This document shows, piece by piece, positions 52,993 to 63,117 of a stretch of 64,000 bases of DNA. The position numbers and the translations under genes are program-made. Position 1 is the stretch's first letter. The number at the start of each line of letters is the position of its first letter. The notes under the pieces are model-generated. The model worked only from the letters and a program-made list of their open reading frames with translations, had not been told where the DNA came from and made no database searches. Source of the stretch: Planctomycetota bacterium (GTDB taxonomy: Bacteria; Planctomycetota; Phycisphaerae; UBA1845; UTPLA1); the NCBI GenBank assembly GCA_003576905.1, contig QEVG01000018.1, positions 1 to 64,000 of the forward strand. Direction: 5' to 3'.

Positions 52993-55224
52993 ATGAGTAC
53001 CCAGACGGACAATCGGAATCCCAGGCGCGAGGAGCCCGCCGCGCATTCCAAGCCAATCGTCGAAACCAGCGCCGGCGGCAAGCCCCGATCGCGTCCCGGC
53101 GAGCGCGCGGCGCTCGATGCGACTCGCGGCACGGACAGGTCGCGGCCGCTTTTCGAGCGCGAGATCGTCACGAAGGCGATCCGGGCCAGCCTCGCCAAGC
53201 TTGACCCGCGCCACCAGGTCCGCAACCCGGTGATGTTCGTGGTCGAAGTCGGCAGCGTGCTCACCACAATCCTCTTTCTCCAAGCACTGGTGGGAACGGG
53301 CGAGGCGTCGGCCGCGTTCACGGGCGTGATTGCCGCGTGGCTGTGGTTCACCGTGCTGTTCGCGAACTTCGCGGAGGCGATGGCCGAAGGCCGCGGCAAG
53401 GCACAGGCCGAAGCGCTGCGCCGAACAAAGAAACAAACCCTCGCACGGCGACTTCGTCAGCCCGTATCAGACACCGAGCAGGAACGCATCAGAACTTCCG
53501 AGATGGTTGCTTCGACGCTGCTGCGAAGGGATGACGTCGTGCTCGTCATGGCCGGCGAGTTCATCCCGGCCGACGGCGATGTGATCGAGGGCGTCGCGTC
53601 CGTCGATGAGTCGGCGGTCACGGGCGAGAGCGCCCCGGTCGTCCGCGAAAGCGGCGGCGACCGCTCAGCGGTCACCGGCGGCACGCGCGTGATCTCCGAC
53701 TGGCTCGTCGTCCGTGTGTCTTCCAATCCGGGCGAGGGCTTCCTCGACCGCATGATCTCGATGGTCGAAGGCGCCAAGCGCCAGAAGACACCGAACGAAA
53801 TCGCGCTCGATATCCTGCTGACGGCGCTGACCATTATTTTTCTGCTCGTTTGCGTCACCCTGCTCCCGTTCTCAATCTACAGCGTCAATGCAGCGGGGCA
53901 GGGCACACCGGTGACGATCACCGTGCTCGTGGCTCTGCTTGTATGCCTCATTCCCACGACCATCGGCGGCCTGTTGTCGGCGATCGGTATAGCCGGCATG
54001 GACCGCATGATCCAGGCGAACGTCATCGCCATGTCCGGCCGGGCGGTCGAGGCGGCCGGCGACGTCGACACGCTGCTGCTCGACAAGACGGGCACGATTA
54101 CGCTCGGCAATCGACAGGCGACGGAGTTCATCCCCGCTGAAGGCGTGCACATCGAGGAACTTGCGGATGCCGCCCAGCTTGCCTCACTCGCCGATGAGAC
54201 GCCCGAAGGCCGGAGCATCGTCGTCCTTGCCAAGGATCAGTACGGCCTGCGCGGTCGCGACGTGGAGAGGATGCACGCGCAATTCGTCCCGTTCACGGCG
54301 CAGACCCGGATGAGTGGCGTCGACGTGGACGGAACAGCCATTCGCAAGGGGGCGGCCGACGCCATTCAGCGTTTTGTGGAGTGCCAGCGCGGCACCTTTC
54401 CGGCCGCATTGCAAAGGGCCGTGGACAGCATCGCCAAACAAGGGGGCACACCCCTTGTCGTCGCATCGGTGAAGCGTGGCAAGGCGAGCGTGCTGGGAGT
54501 GATTCACCTCAAGGACATCGTCAAGGGCGGCATTCGCGAGCGATTCGCCCAGCTTCGCCGGATGGGCATCAAGACGATCATGATCACGGGTGACAATCCG
54601 CTGACCGCGGCATCGATCGCGGCTGAAGCAGGCGTTGACGACTATCTCGCCGAAGCGACGCCGGAGGCGAAGCTAAAGCTGATTCGCGAGAACCAGGCCG
54701 GAGGCCGACTTGTCGCCATGTGTGGCGACGGCACAAACGACGCGCCAGCGCTCGCGCAAGCTGACGTGGCGGTCGCCATGAACACCGGCACCCAAGCCGC
54801 CAAGGAAGCCGGGAACATGGTCGATCTCGACAGCAATCCGACCAAGCTGATTGAAGTAGTCGAGATCGGAAAGCAGCTCTTGATCACGCGCGGGGCGCTG
54901 ACTACGTTCAGCATCGCCAATGACGTATCCAAGTACTTCGCGATCATCCCGGCCGCCTTCGTGAGCACCTACCCGGCCCTGGGAAAGCTGAATATCATGG
55001 GCTTGGCCACACCGCAAAGCGCGATCCTGTCGGCGGTGATTTTCAACGCCCTGATCATCATCGCGCTGATCCCGTTGGCGCTGCGCGGCGTGCGCCACAA
55101 GCCCGCAAAGGCGACAGCCCTGCTTACGAGAAACCTGCTTATCTACGGCGTCGGCGGACTGATTGCTCCGTTCGTCGGTATCAAGCTGATCGATCTGGCA
55201 CTCGTTGTACTGCGGCTGGCGTGA
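52993..55224 (+). CDS. kdpB: Potassium-transporting P-type ATPase subunit B
   Basis: This 743-residue P-type ATPase has the phosphorylation motif [14 protein letters not shown] near residue 360, [12 protein letters not shown] in the actuator domain, [20 protein letters not shown] near 530 and [19 protein letters not shown]. KdpB hydrolyses ATP to drive transport through KdpA. The first 50 residues are an extra basic and disordered-looking extension ([20 protein letters not shown]) before the usual start region ([20 protein letters not shown]), so the family's usual start would be inside this frame. It is placed after kdpC. Confidence 0.97.
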   Translation: MSTQTDNRNPRREEPAAHSKPIVETSAGGKPRSRPGERAALDATRGTDRSRPLFEREIVTKAIRASLAKLDPRHQVRNPVMFVVEVGSVLTTILFLQALVGTGEASAAFTGVIAAWLWFTVLFANFAEAMAEGRGKAQAEALRRTKKQTLARRLRQPVSDTEQERIRTSEMVASTLLRRDDVVLVMAGEFIPADGDVIEGVASVDESAVTGESAPVVRESGGDRSAVTGGTRVISDWLVVRVSSNPGEGFLDRMISMVEGAKRQKTPNEIALDILLTALTIIFLLVCVTLLPFSIYSVNAAGQGTPVTITVLVALLVCLIPTTIGGLLSAIGIAGMDRMIQANVIAMSGRAVEAAGDVDTLLLDKTGTITLGNRQATEFIPAEGVHIEELADAAQLASLADETPEGRSIVVLAKDQYGLRGRDVERMHAQFVPFTAQTRMSGVDVDGTAIRKGAADAIQRFVECQRGTFPAALQRAVDSIAKQGGTPLVVASVKRGKASVLGVIHLKDIVKGGIRERFAQLRRMGIKTIMITGDNPLTAASIAAEAGVDDYLAEATPEAKLKLIRENQAGGRLVAMCGDGTNDAPALAQADVAVAMNTGTQAAKEAGNMVDLDSNPTKLIEVVEIGKQLLITRGALTTFSIANDVSKYFAIIPAAFVSTYPALGKLNIMGLATPQSAILSAVIFNALIIIALIPLALRGVRHKPAKATALLTRNLLIYGVGGLIAPFVGIKLIDLALVVLRLA

Positions 55225-55272
55225 AGGACGACCCTTCCCTGCGGACCGTGCCGTCTTTCGAAGCGAACTCAG

Positions 55273-56181
55273 ATGCAAAAAACCGGCATAATAATCAGGA
55301 CATCCATCCTCGCGATTATCGCCGCTCCAATCGCACACGCCCAGCACGAAGGAGAGCCACAATCGTCGCAGCCGGCCGCGGAAGAAAAGAGCCCGTTCTC
55401 GTTCTTCATCTGGCCCGAGCCGGCCAAGCTTGAGGGACCGATCTCCACGGATCGGCCGGGTTTCTCTACCAGCGCCTCGCTGGTACCGCGCGGCCACATG
55501 CACATCGAAGTCGGGCACATCTACTCCTACGACCAGGAGAAGCGCACCGAGACGCAGAGCCATCTCGTGCCGGGCACGGGATTGCGAGTAGGCCTCCTCG
55601 ATGATCTCGAGCTGCGCGTCAACTGGAACGGCATGTCGCTCACCGAGTCGAAATTCCGCGACACGAGCCCGGCGGGGCGCAGGTTCACAAATCATCAGCA
55701 CGATGACGGGGCGGGCGACATGAGCACCGGCTTCAAATTTCCCGTGCTCAAGCACACGGATACGAATCATCAGCCCAATATTTCGCTCGTTCCGACCATC
55801 TCGCTGCCGACAGGTGGCAAAACAAAGACAACGGGTGACGTCGATCCGTCCATTTTGCTGGCTTGGAATTATCCGCTTACCGAAAAATTCACGCTGTATG
55901 GCATCGGCTCCGTCGCATCCATCAGCGATTCGGACGGACGGTTCTGCCAATCCGCTGCCTCGTTCGCGGGTTCTTACACCATCTCCGACCAGTGGAGCTT
56001 CTTTGTGGAGTACTTCGGTATCTATCCCAACACCCGAAACTCCGATTGCCAGCACAACATCAACGGCGGCCCCGTCTTTCTCATCACTGACAACATTCAA
56101 CTGGATCTGGCCGTGGGCATGGGGCTCAATGAAGAGGCCCCGGATTTCTTCGTCAACTGGGGAATCTCAATCAGATTCTGA
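55273..56181 (+). CDS. Outer-membrane beta-barrel protein in the kdp locus
   Basis: This 302-residue protein has a signal peptide (IIIRTSILAIIAAPIAHAQ). The mature part resembles the transporter family of putative outer-membrane beta barrels (PF13557-like): DRPGFSTSASLVPRGHMHIE, alternating strands, SLVPTISLPTGG, and a C-terminal WGISIRF ending in phenylalanine, the usual signal for outer-membrane insertion. Lying between kdpB and kdpD on the same strand, it could form a pore that lets potassium reach the inner-membrane pump. That functional link is inference. Confidence 0.75.
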   Translation: MQKTGIIIRTSILAIIAAPIAHAQHEGEPQSSQPAAEEKSPFSFFIWPEPAKLEGPISTDRPGFSTSASLVPRGHMHIEVGHIYSYDQEKRTETQSHLVPGTGLRVGLLDDLELRVNWNGMSLTESKFRDTSPAGRRFTNHQHDDGAGDMSTGFKFPVLKHTDTNHQPNISLVPTISLPTGGKTKTTGDVDPSILLAWNYPLTEKFTLYGIGSVASISDSDGRFCQSAASFAGSYTISDQWSFFVEYFGIYPNTRNSDCQHNINGGPVFLITDNIQLDLAVGMGLNEEAPDFFVNWGISIRF

Positions 56182-56256
56182 TGTCAAGGCGTCTAACCCG
56201 AGGGATGGCGCCTCGCCGACAGGTTCAACGCTATGTGATTGGAGGTTACGTATCAC

Positions 56257-56370
56257 ATGTTCATTGCTGACTTGCTCTATTCGGTCCTGGAGTCCATGCT
56301 GACCTTCATCGTAACAGGCCTGCTTCAGATACCGCTTGGCCTTCTGGCTCAGGCCTTCGGTGTTGCCTGA
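56257..56370 (+). CDS. 37-residue membrane protein upstream of kdpD
   Basis: A short frame behind GGAGG (56241-56245) encodes a hydrophobic peptide (FIADLLYSVLESMLTFIVTG, LLQIPLGLLAQAFGVA) that probably crosses or lies in the membrane. No family is recognised. Composition and a ribosome binding site support expression. Confidence 0.5.
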   Translation: MFIADLLYSVLESMLTFIVTGLLQIPLGLLAQAFGVA

Positions 56371-56527
56371 CGGGTGGCGGACCGGGAATCCCGTTGATAC
56401 GCCTGACTGTTCCTTGCACGTGCTTGCGCACCTACATACGATTCAGCGCATCAACAAAGCCTGCTGGCCTCATCCGGACCTCGCACCGAATCAGGCATGC
56501 ACCGCGACGCTCTCACAGGGCAAGACC

Positions 56528-59263
56528 ATGGCCGATAGCCGACCCGATCCCGATGCCCTGCTCGCCCGCGCACAGGCGGCTGAAACCCATCCACGCCGCG
56601 GCAGGTTGAAGATTTTTTTCGGCATGTGTGCAGGGGTCGGTAAAACCTATGCAATGCTCCAAGAAGCACGGGAGCGTTGCGCAGCCGGCGCGGACCTCGT
56701 GGTCGGCTACATCGAGACGCATAAACGCCCGGACACCGACGCCCTCAAGGAGGGCCTGGAGGAGTTGCCGCCGCGCTGGATCGAATATCGCGGCGTGCGC
56801 CTTCGAGAGCTCGATCTCGACGCGGTCCTGGCTCGCCGGCCTGGTTTGGCCCTGGTCGATGAACTCGCCCACACGAATGCAGAAGGCCTGCGTCATGCGA
56901 AGCGCTACCAGGATGTGCTGGAGCTCCTGGACGCCGGCATCGACGTGTACACGACGGTCAATGTTCAGCACATCGAATCGCTCAATGACGTGGTCGCTCA
57001 GATCACGGGCGTTCCGGTCAGGGAGACAATCCCGGACTCGATCATCGAGCGCGCCGACGAGATCGAGTTGGTGGACATCCCGCCGGATGATCTGCTCCAG
57101 CGCCTGCGCGAAGGGAAGGTGTACGTCGCCGACCAGGTGCAACGCGCCGCGGAGAAGTTCTTCCGGCGTGAGAATCTCGTGGCTCTCCGGGAGTTGGCGC
57201 TGCGCGAGACCGCAGCCCGGGTCGGCAAACAGGTGCGCGTGGAACGCGCCGGTCGCGGCGAGACGCGGCCCTGGGCGACGGCCGAGCGAATCCTCGTGTG
57301 CGTCGGTCCCAGTCCACTCTCGGCTCGCGTGATCCGCATCGCCCGCCGCATGGCGGCGGCGGTACACGCCGAGTGGCTGGCGGTCAGCGTCGAGCCACCC
57401 GGCCAATCAGAACTTGCCGCGGCGCAGGTGAGGCGGAACCTGAAACTCGCGGAGCAACTTGGCGGTGAACCAACCGTCATTTCAGGCGATCGGGTGGTTG
57501 ATGAGATCCTGGCGTACGCCGTGCGCCACAACGTCACAAAGATCGTCATTGGCAAGACGGCGCTGCCTCGCTGGCGCGAGTGGCTACGCGGCTCCATTGT
57601 CGATGAGTTAATCCGCCGCAGCGGCGAGATTGATGTCCACGTGGTCAAGGGCGAACCCGAGGACATCGTGGCCGTCCGTACGCGCGGGGAACGCCGGCAT
57701 GCGAACTGGCGAGAGTACGCGGCGGCGACGGCCGCGGTCGGCCTGTGCGTCATCCTGGCCACCCTCGCCCATCCGTATCTGCCCGCCGCCAATCATACGA
57801 TGATCTTCCTCGCCGGCATGGTATTCGTAGCCACGCGGTATTCGGCCGGGCCTTCGGTGCTGGCCTCCGTACTTGCGGCGTTGTCGTTCAATTTCCTGTT
57901 CACTGAGCCGTATTACACGTTTGTGATCTATGATCCGTCCCTCTTTATCACCTTCATCGCCCTCCTCATCACGGGCCTCGTGGTGAGCGGTTTGGCGCAG
58001 CGCGTCCGGAGGCAGGCGGAAAGCATACGAACGCGTTACCACCGCACGTTCGCCCTGTATTTCATGAGCCGTCAGCTTGCGGCCGCTGCCAGCATCGAGG
58101 CCCTCGCCAAGGTCGCCGCAAAGCACGTCGCCGATGTTTTCCAGGGAGATACCGTCATCCTCGGACCGGATTCAACCGGACGCCTCGGTGTCCTTGCCGT
58201 GTCGGGTCCGTTCGCGGCCGAACCCACGAATGAGCGAACCGCAGCGCAGTGGGTGTTTGAGCACGGGCAGTGGGCGGGCTGGAGCACGGACACGCTGCCG
58301 GCCTCGCAAGCGATCTACCTGCCTCTGGTCGCATCCGGAAAGGCGCTCGGCGTTCTCGCACTTCGTCCACGCCGCCCAGAACCGCCGCTGGAACCGGATC
58401 AGAGACACATGCTGGAAACCTTCGCGACACAGCTTGCCATTGCGATGGAGCGAGCGGCGTTTGCGTCGCAGGCGGAGGCGGCTCGTCGAGAAGTCGAGAC
58501 GGAGCACGTCCGTAGCTCCCTCTTGAGCTGCGTCTCGCACGATCTTCGCACGCCGCTGGCCGCAATAGCCGGTGCGGCAAGCACGCTGGTCGATGAACCG
58601 GCTCAACTGACGACAGAAGCACGACGCGAGTTGGCGCAGTCCATCGCAGAGGAGGCCGGCCGGCTGAATCAGCTTGTCGGCAAGCTACTCGACATGACGC
58701 GGCTGGAGGCGGCCGGCTTTCGGCTGCAAAGGGATTGGTACCCGCTGGACGAACTGGTTGGAGCGGCATTGACCCGACTCAATTCGATCCTGCAACCGCG
58801 CCGTGTGATCACGGATATTCCGGAAGATCTGCCGCTTATCCACGTGGATGGCCCGCTGATCGAGCAAGTGCTGGCGAATCTCCTGGAGAACGCGGCCCGT
58901 TACACGCCGCGGCAATCAACAGTTACCGTCGCTGCAAGCGCCGTTGCGTCCGGTGTCCTCGTCGAAGTGATCGATGAAGGACCTGGGCTGCAACCGGGCA
59001 CCGAAAAGGCGGTTTTCCGCCGATTCGTGCGTATTCGCCCGGCGGCTGATCGCTCGGGCACCGGGTTGGGGCTGGCGATATGCGAAGCGGTGGTACGGTT
59101 GCACGGTGGCCAGATCGGCACGGAAAACCGGCGAGAGGGCGGCGCTCGCTTCTGGTTCACCCTTCCCGTACCCGCCACAGCGCCTGCGGGACTCAGCGCG
59201 GCCGGTCAATCGGCCCCCTCGGATCAGGACTTCCGCGCGCCGACGCCGGAGGCAACAAAGTGA
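56528..59263 (+). CDS. kdpD: KdpD sensor histidine kinase
   Basis: From the ATG at 56528 this is a 911-residue KdpD. It starts with the cytoplasmic KdpD domain with Walker A GMCAGVGKTYAM (residues 32-43) and ALVDELAHTN, then a universal-stress-protein-like domain (ERILVCVGPSPLSARVIRIA). Four membrane helices follow near residues 400-500, then a GAF domain, and the kinase core with H-box SCVSHDLRTPLAAIAG (near 669), N-box LLENAARYTP and G-boxes DEGPGLQPG and GTGLGLAICEAVVR. It senses potassium or turgor and phosphorylates KdpE. An upstream in-frame extension lacks homology. Its stop overlaps the kdpE start. Confidence 0.96.
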   Translation: MADSRPDPDALLARAQAAETHPRRGRLKIFFGMCAGVGKTYAMLQEARERCAAGADLVVGYIETHKRPDTDALKEGLEELPPRWIEYRGVRLRELDLDAVLARRPGLALVDELAHTNAEGLRHAKRYQDVLELLDAGIDVYTTVNVQHIESLNDVVAQITGVPVRETIPDSIIERADEIELVDIPPDDLLQRLREGKVYVADQVQRAAEKFFRRENLVALRELALRETAARVGKQVRVERAGRGETRPWATAERILVCVGPSPLSARVIRIARRMAAAVHAEWLAVSVEPPGQSELAAAQVRRNLKLAEQLGGEPTVISGDRVVDEILAYAVRHNVTKIVIGKTALPRWREWLRGSIVDELIRRSGEIDVHVVKGEPEDIVAVRTRGERRHANWREYAAATAAVGLCVILATLAHPYLPAANHTMIFLAGMVFVATRYSAGPSVLASVLAALSFNFLFTEPYYTFVIYDPSLFITFIALLITGLVVSGLAQRVRRQAESIRTRYHRTFALYFMSRQLAAAASIEALAKVAAKHVADVFQGDTVILGPDSTGRLGVLAVSGPFAAEPTNERTAAQWVFEHGQWAGWSTDTLPASQAIYLPLVASGKALGVLALRPRRPEPPLEPDQRHMLETFATQLAIAMERAAFASQAEAARREVETEHVRSSLLSCVSHDLRTPLAAIAGAASTLVDEPAQLTTEARRELAQSIAEEAGRLNQLVGKLLDMTRLEAAGFRLQRDWYPLDELVGAALTRLNSILQPRRVITDIPEDLPLIHVDGPLIEQVLANLLENAARYTPRQSTVTVAASAVASGVLVEVIDEGPGLQPGTEKAVFRRFVRIRPAADRSGTGLGLAICEAVVRLHGGQIGTENRREGGARFWFTLPVPATAPAGLSAAGQSAPSDQDFRAPTPEATK

Positions 59264-59958
59264 CCCGCACACCGGCCTGCGTTCTGATCGTGGAAGATGA
59301 ACTGCCCATCCGGCGCTTCCTTCGGCCTGCGGTGGAAGCCGCCGGATGGCGCCTGATCGAGGCGGAGACGGCTCAGCGTGCCCTTCTCGAAGCCTCGCAA
59401 AGCGGACCGGACGTCATCATCCTTGACCTGGGCCTGCCGGACTTCGACGGGATCGAAGTCGTCCGGCGCGTCCGCGAGTGGTCCAGCGTGCCGATCATCA
59501 TTCTGTCAGCGCGCGGTCAGGAACAGGACAAGATCTTGGCGCTCGACGCCGGCGCCGACGATTACGTTCAGAAGCCTTTCAACGTGGGCGAACTCATTGC
59601 CCGAATCCGCGTCGCGCTGCGTCACGCAGCCAGCCAGTCTCAACCTTCAGCCAACCCGACGATTGTCGCGGGCGACATCACGATCGACCTGCATCGCCGG
59701 GTCGTCACCAAGGGCGGACAAGAGGTGCACCTGACACCGCTCGAATACAAGCTGCTGACCACGCTCACACGCCATGCGGGCATGGTCATGACGCACCGCC
59801 AGCTCCTTCGCGAAGTCTGGGGGCCGGGCCACGCGGAGGACTCAACCTATCTGCGCATGTTCGTTCGGCAGCTCAGACTGAAACTGGAGAGCAATCCGAC
59901 CCAGCCCAAGCATCTGCAAACCGAAGTCGGCGTAGGATATCGATTCGTAACCGAGTGA
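59260..59958 (+). CDS. kdpE: KdpE response regulator
   Basis: The GTG start overlaps the kdpD stop (GTGA) and gives 232 residues. The receiver domain has the acidic pair in VEDE, the phospho-acceptor aspartate at about residue 56 (DVIILDLGLPDFDG), the threonine/serine position in ILSARG and the conserved lysine in YVQKPFN. The C-terminal OmpR-type winged helix has LTPLEYKLLTTLTRHAGMVM, REVWGPGHAEDSTYLRMFVR, QTEVGVGYRF. It activates the kdp structural operon under potassium limitation. Confidence 0.96.
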   Translation: MTRTPACVLIVEDELPIRRFLRPAVEAAGWRLIEAETAQRALLEASQSGPDVIILDLGLPDFDGIEVVRRVREWSSVPIIILSARGQEQDKILALDAGADDYVQKPFNVGELIARIRVALRHAASQSQPSANPTIVAGDITIDLHRRVVTKGGQEVHLTPLEYKLLTTLTRHAGMVMTHRQLLREVWGPGHAEDSTYLRMFVRQLRLKLESNPTQPKHLQTEVGVGYRFVTE

Positions 59959-60695
59959 ATGATGCTGTCAGACTCGGGAAGTCGTCTGGAAATGCGGCCC
60001 TGAAAACCCAGGAAACCGAGACCCACGGGTTTGCCGATTTGACAGCGATGATCTGACCCGAAAGACCACGCTCCTTATTGCGCCGATGCGGCTTTCGGCT
60101 CGCCTGAGCGGCGGCCTGCGGTGTCGAGATTCTGACAGTCCGCGACCGGATTACGCCAGCGCGACTTCCAGGCGACGAAACAAAACCGGGGCTCGTGCCC
60201 CACGGCGGTCGGAATCGTACTCGGGTCTTGTGCGGCTCACACCACGTTTCAGCCTGCCGGCCTCACACTCCTTTATTCCATTGCCGGTGGAACAGGACTC
60301 CGCCATCCCCATTGCCGCCGGCTCAAACCGAAAGTAGGCACCGATCTGTCGTGGGGCGCCAGGACAAGGATCGAAGGATCAGCCCATTCAATCCGGGGCC
60401 ATCCACTGGAGGTCGAAACCGGCTGCACGCGACGCTGTGCTATCGGAGCCCGGCCGAAACTGAAGCTGCTGCGCAAGCTCTCGTGACCACGTGTCCACTC
60501 AAAGGCGACAATCCCAAGGCCTTTGAGAAACGGCACACGCTTTCGAATCAGCCGGCGCTACAGCAGTTGAGGATCGTCGCCGAAGTTCATACCTAAGCGC
60601 GACCACTTCGACCGCGTGGGCGCTGGCTGACTCAATCGGGCGCGCCGCCGATGCACCACCAACGCGATGATCCCATCGGTCCCGCGTGAATCAAT
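59959..60695. other. Gene-free interval after kdpE
   Basis: Over about 740 bp no frame has a recognisable product or coding-like composition. It may hold decayed sequence. No structured RNA or repeat stands out. Confidence 0.5.
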
Positions 60696-61064
60696 TCACG
60701 ACGCCCCCCAGCTGCCCGAATAAAAGAACCGCTCCCAGGTGATCTTGTCCCCCTTCACCGTGTAGATGGCGACTTCTTCAAGGGTCTTACGCTGGCCACC
60801 GGCGTTCCGGGTCACGTCGAAGGTGATGTGCACGGCAAACTCTTCGAGGCCATTGAAGTATGGCCCTCGCACGGTTTCGCCGTGAATGGTGTGATCGGCC
60901 GCCCATCGCTCAGACTTCTGAATGACGGCGGCCTTGCCTCGGGTCTCGGTGCCATCGCCCTCGACAGAAACGATGTCGGGATCGTACATCGTGTGCATCA
61001 CGTCGAAGTTCCTGCCCTGGTTGCACAACTCAACGAACTGGTTTGCAACAGCCTGAAGGCTCAT
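60696..61064 (-). CDS. SnoaL-like/NTF2-like protein
   Basis: This is a 122-residue single-domain protein of the NTF2-like fold: LQAVANQFVELCNQGRNFDV, MYDPDIVSVEGDGTETRGKA, ITFDVTRNAGGQRKTLEEVA and IYTVKGDKITWERFFYSGSW. Such proteins are small polyketide-cyclase-like or scaffold proteins with varied or unknown substrates. It is a stand-alone gene upstream (in minus-strand order, downstream) of the alcohol dehydrogenase, with about 70 bp between them, so they may be co-transcribed. Confidence 0.8.
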   Translation of the reverse strand: MSLQAVANQFVELCNQGRNFDVMHTMYDPDIVSVEGDGTETRGKAAVIQKSERWAADHTIHGETVRGPYFNGLEEFAVHITFDVTRNAGGQRKTLEEVAIYTVKGDKITWERFFYSGSWGAS

Positions 61065-61136
61065 GGCGAGTCCCTTTCATGGATGACGGGGTGACAATTG
61101 GGAGGCCAAGACCACTCGCCAATTCCGCACAGCCCG

Positions 61137-62198
61137 CTAGTACTTTATCACGGCACGGCCCACAACGTCGCCCATCCGAATGAGGTCGATGTTCTCGTTT
61201 ATGTCTTCAAAGCGAATGACCTTCGTGGAGTGGCGAATTCTTCCCTGCTGCGCCAGCGAGATGACCTCGCTCAAGTCGTTGTGATTTCCCCAAAAAGAAC
61301 CGTGGTAAGTGTACTCCCGCGCGACGAAAGGAAACAGCGGCAGATTGATGCGATCGCCGACCAGTCCCACGGACGAGTAATGACCCCCAATGGCGAGAAG
61401 CCCGAATCCAAGCTGGATCATCTCTTCGGCCCCGGCGCAATCAATGACTGCGTCGATCTCGCCCCGGCCGGTCGCCTGGTTCAGCTCCTTGCGCACGTCA
61501 TCGAGCGACCTGCCCTTCGTACTAATGACGTGATCCGCGCCGAATTCTTTCGCGACAGCCAGCTTCTCAGCACTGCGGGCAAACGCGACCACCGTCGCCC
61601 CGGCGCCGAGCAGCTTAGCGTATTGGACGGCATAAGATCCGAGACCACCTACGCCCATGACGCCCAGCACCCGATTCGGCCCCAGCGCCCCGGCGTCCCG
61701 CAGCTTCTTGATGCCGCGATAGGGCGTCAGCCCGGCATCGGTCAGCGGGGCAAGCTCCTCCGGCTTCAGATTGAACCGCTTGTCCACCTTGATGAGGTAC
61801 CGATATGGAACCGGGACGAATTCCGCATAGCCGCCGTACGGCCCGAAGCCCGGCCATCTGCCGTGGGCACAGATCTGCGTGTCGCCCTGCTGGCAGTGAC
61901 GACAGGTCCCGTCGCCCCATCCTCCGACAAGGACTACCTGGTCCCCCTCCTCAAGTCCGATGGTCCTGGGCACAGAACTGCCGATCTTGTGGACCTCGCC
62001 GGCGATTTCATGTCCCGGCGTCACAGGAAACGTCATCTCTGCATAGCTGCGAAAATAGCCGTCGATGAGTTGAACGTCGGTGCGGCACATGCCGGCGGCC
62101 CGGACGTGCAACAGGACTTCCTCAGCGCCGATCTCCGGCTCACGGACATCTTCAAGGACAAGGGGCCTGTGGTAGCCGTGCATTCGTGCTGCGCGCAT
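61137..62198 (-). CDS. Zinc-dependent alcohol dehydrogenase
   Basis: The ATG at 62198 is preferred because AGGAGG lies seven bases upstream; this gives 353 residues. The catalytic zinc ligands are AAGMCRTDVQ and TPGHEIAGEV. The second zinc site region GWGDGTCRHCQQGDTQIC retains several cysteines. The NAD-binding motif is VMGVGGLGSYAVQYAKLLGA. It belongs to the medium-chain dehydrogenase family and probably oxidises primary alcohols or reduces aldehydes with NAD. The substrate cannot be given. It stands outside the mobile element. Confidence 0.92.
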   Translation of the reverse strand: MRAARMHGYHRPLVLEDVREPEIGAEEVLLHVRAAGMCRTDVQLIDGYFRSYAEMTFPVTPGHEIAGEVHKIGSSVPRTIGLEEGDQVVLVGGWGDGTCRHCQQGDTQICAHGRWPGFGPYGGYAEFVPVPYRYLIKVDKRFNLKPEELAPLTDAGLTPYRGIKKLRDAGALGPNRVLGVMGVGGLGSYAVQYAKLLGAGATVVAFARSAEKLAVAKEFGADHVISTKGRSLDDVRKELNQATGRGEIDAVIDCAGAEEMIQLGFGLLAIGGHYSSVGLVGDRINLPLFPFVAREYTYHGSFWGNHNDLSEVISLAQQGRIRHSTKVIRFEDINENIDLIRMGDVVGRAVIKY

Positions 62199-62331
62199 TG
62201 GCATTCCTCCTGTAGGTGCGCATCGCACCTGGCTGTGGCCTCAGACCCGGGCGGGTTCGAGCCGACGAGGGGCGATGTCTATCGAAGGCGGACCTGATGG
62301 CGTCCAACTCTTCGGCAGCGGCCGGACGGTC

Positions 62332-63033
62332 TTACGCCTTTCGCTTCACCATTTCCTCGATCCAGATCGGCACGTAGGGAATCGTGCACCCCTTTGACAT
62401 CGGCCAGTCCTTGTACAAGCCGATCTTCTCGCCGATGGCGATCGCCCGTTTGCGGAGTTTGGCGTGCTTAATGCCGATCGCCGCGAGGGTATTGTTCATC
62501 GTCCACCTCGTCTCCGGCGGGGCCTTCGGCATTTCCTTCTCAATGCGATCGAGGAGCTTCTCCACATCAAGCCCGTCCGCATCCTTGCCGCCCTTGTTGA
62601 TCATTGACGCCGTGAGGTGCCAGCCGGCGCGGGCGGCCCAGCCGTCCTTGTCCTTCATCCACTTCGCGCGCAGCGCCTCCTTTTCGGCGGGAGGCTGCTC
62701 CTTGACGATGTACGAGGTCAGCCACTCGGCCACCCACCCGAAGCGGGCCTCGCGGACCATCTTGTCCAGTTCCTTCGCGGACACATCTTTCGGCTTCATG
62801 ATGAGGATCGCCAACATCTGCGCATCGACGTGGCCGGTTTTCCACAACTGGAGCGCGAGTTCGTGATTGGTTTTGATCTTCCTGGCGAGCGCGCGGATGT
62901 CGCCGGTCTTGACGCCGAACTGTTTGTCCGGGGGTGCGCCGGCAATCCCATCCGGCCCGACCCTGGCGTTGTACGTGCGGCGGCCTGCGTCGCCGAGCGA
63001 TTCGAGTTTCGCGAGGACATCTTTGACGGTCAT
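62332..63033 (-). CDS. DNA alkylation repair protein (AlkD-like)
   Basis: This 233-residue, all-helical protein has the layout of AlkD/AlkC-type HEAT-repeat DNA glycosylases: FGVKTGDIRALARKIKTNHE, LALQLWKTGHVDAQMLAILI, RFGWVAEWLTSYIV, WAARAGWHLTASMI and WTMNNTLAAIGIKHAKLRKR. Such enzymes excise alkylated purines. It is divergent from the DUF1801 gene, with a short shared promoter region. The ATG at 63033 is chosen because residues before it have no counterpart in the family. Confidence 0.88.
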   Translation of the reverse strand: MTVKDVLAKLESLGDAGRRTYNARVGPDGIAGAPPDKQFGVKTGDIRALARKIKTNHELALQLWKTGHVDAQMLAILIMKPKDVSAKELDKMVREARFGWVAEWLTSYIVKEQPPAEKEALRAKWMKDKDGWAARAGWHLTASMINKGGKDADGLDVEKLLDRIEKEMPKAPPETRWTMNNTLAAIGIKHAKLRKRAIAIGEKIGLYKDWPMSKGCTIPYVPIWIEEMVKRKA

Positions 63034-63105
63034 GGAGGAATTGTACGAAGCGCTGCCCGCAGACGGAAGCGGGACGGGGCATGGGCGACAACGGGGGGAA
63101 ACCGG

Positions 63106-63111
63106 TACAAT
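63106..63111 (+). promoter_or_regulatory. -10 element of the DUF1801 gene
   Basis: TACAAT lies only seven bases before the ATG at 63118, so the mRNA would be leaderless or nearly so. No convincing -35 is seen. Confidence 0.4.
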
Positions 63112-63117
63112 AGAGCG

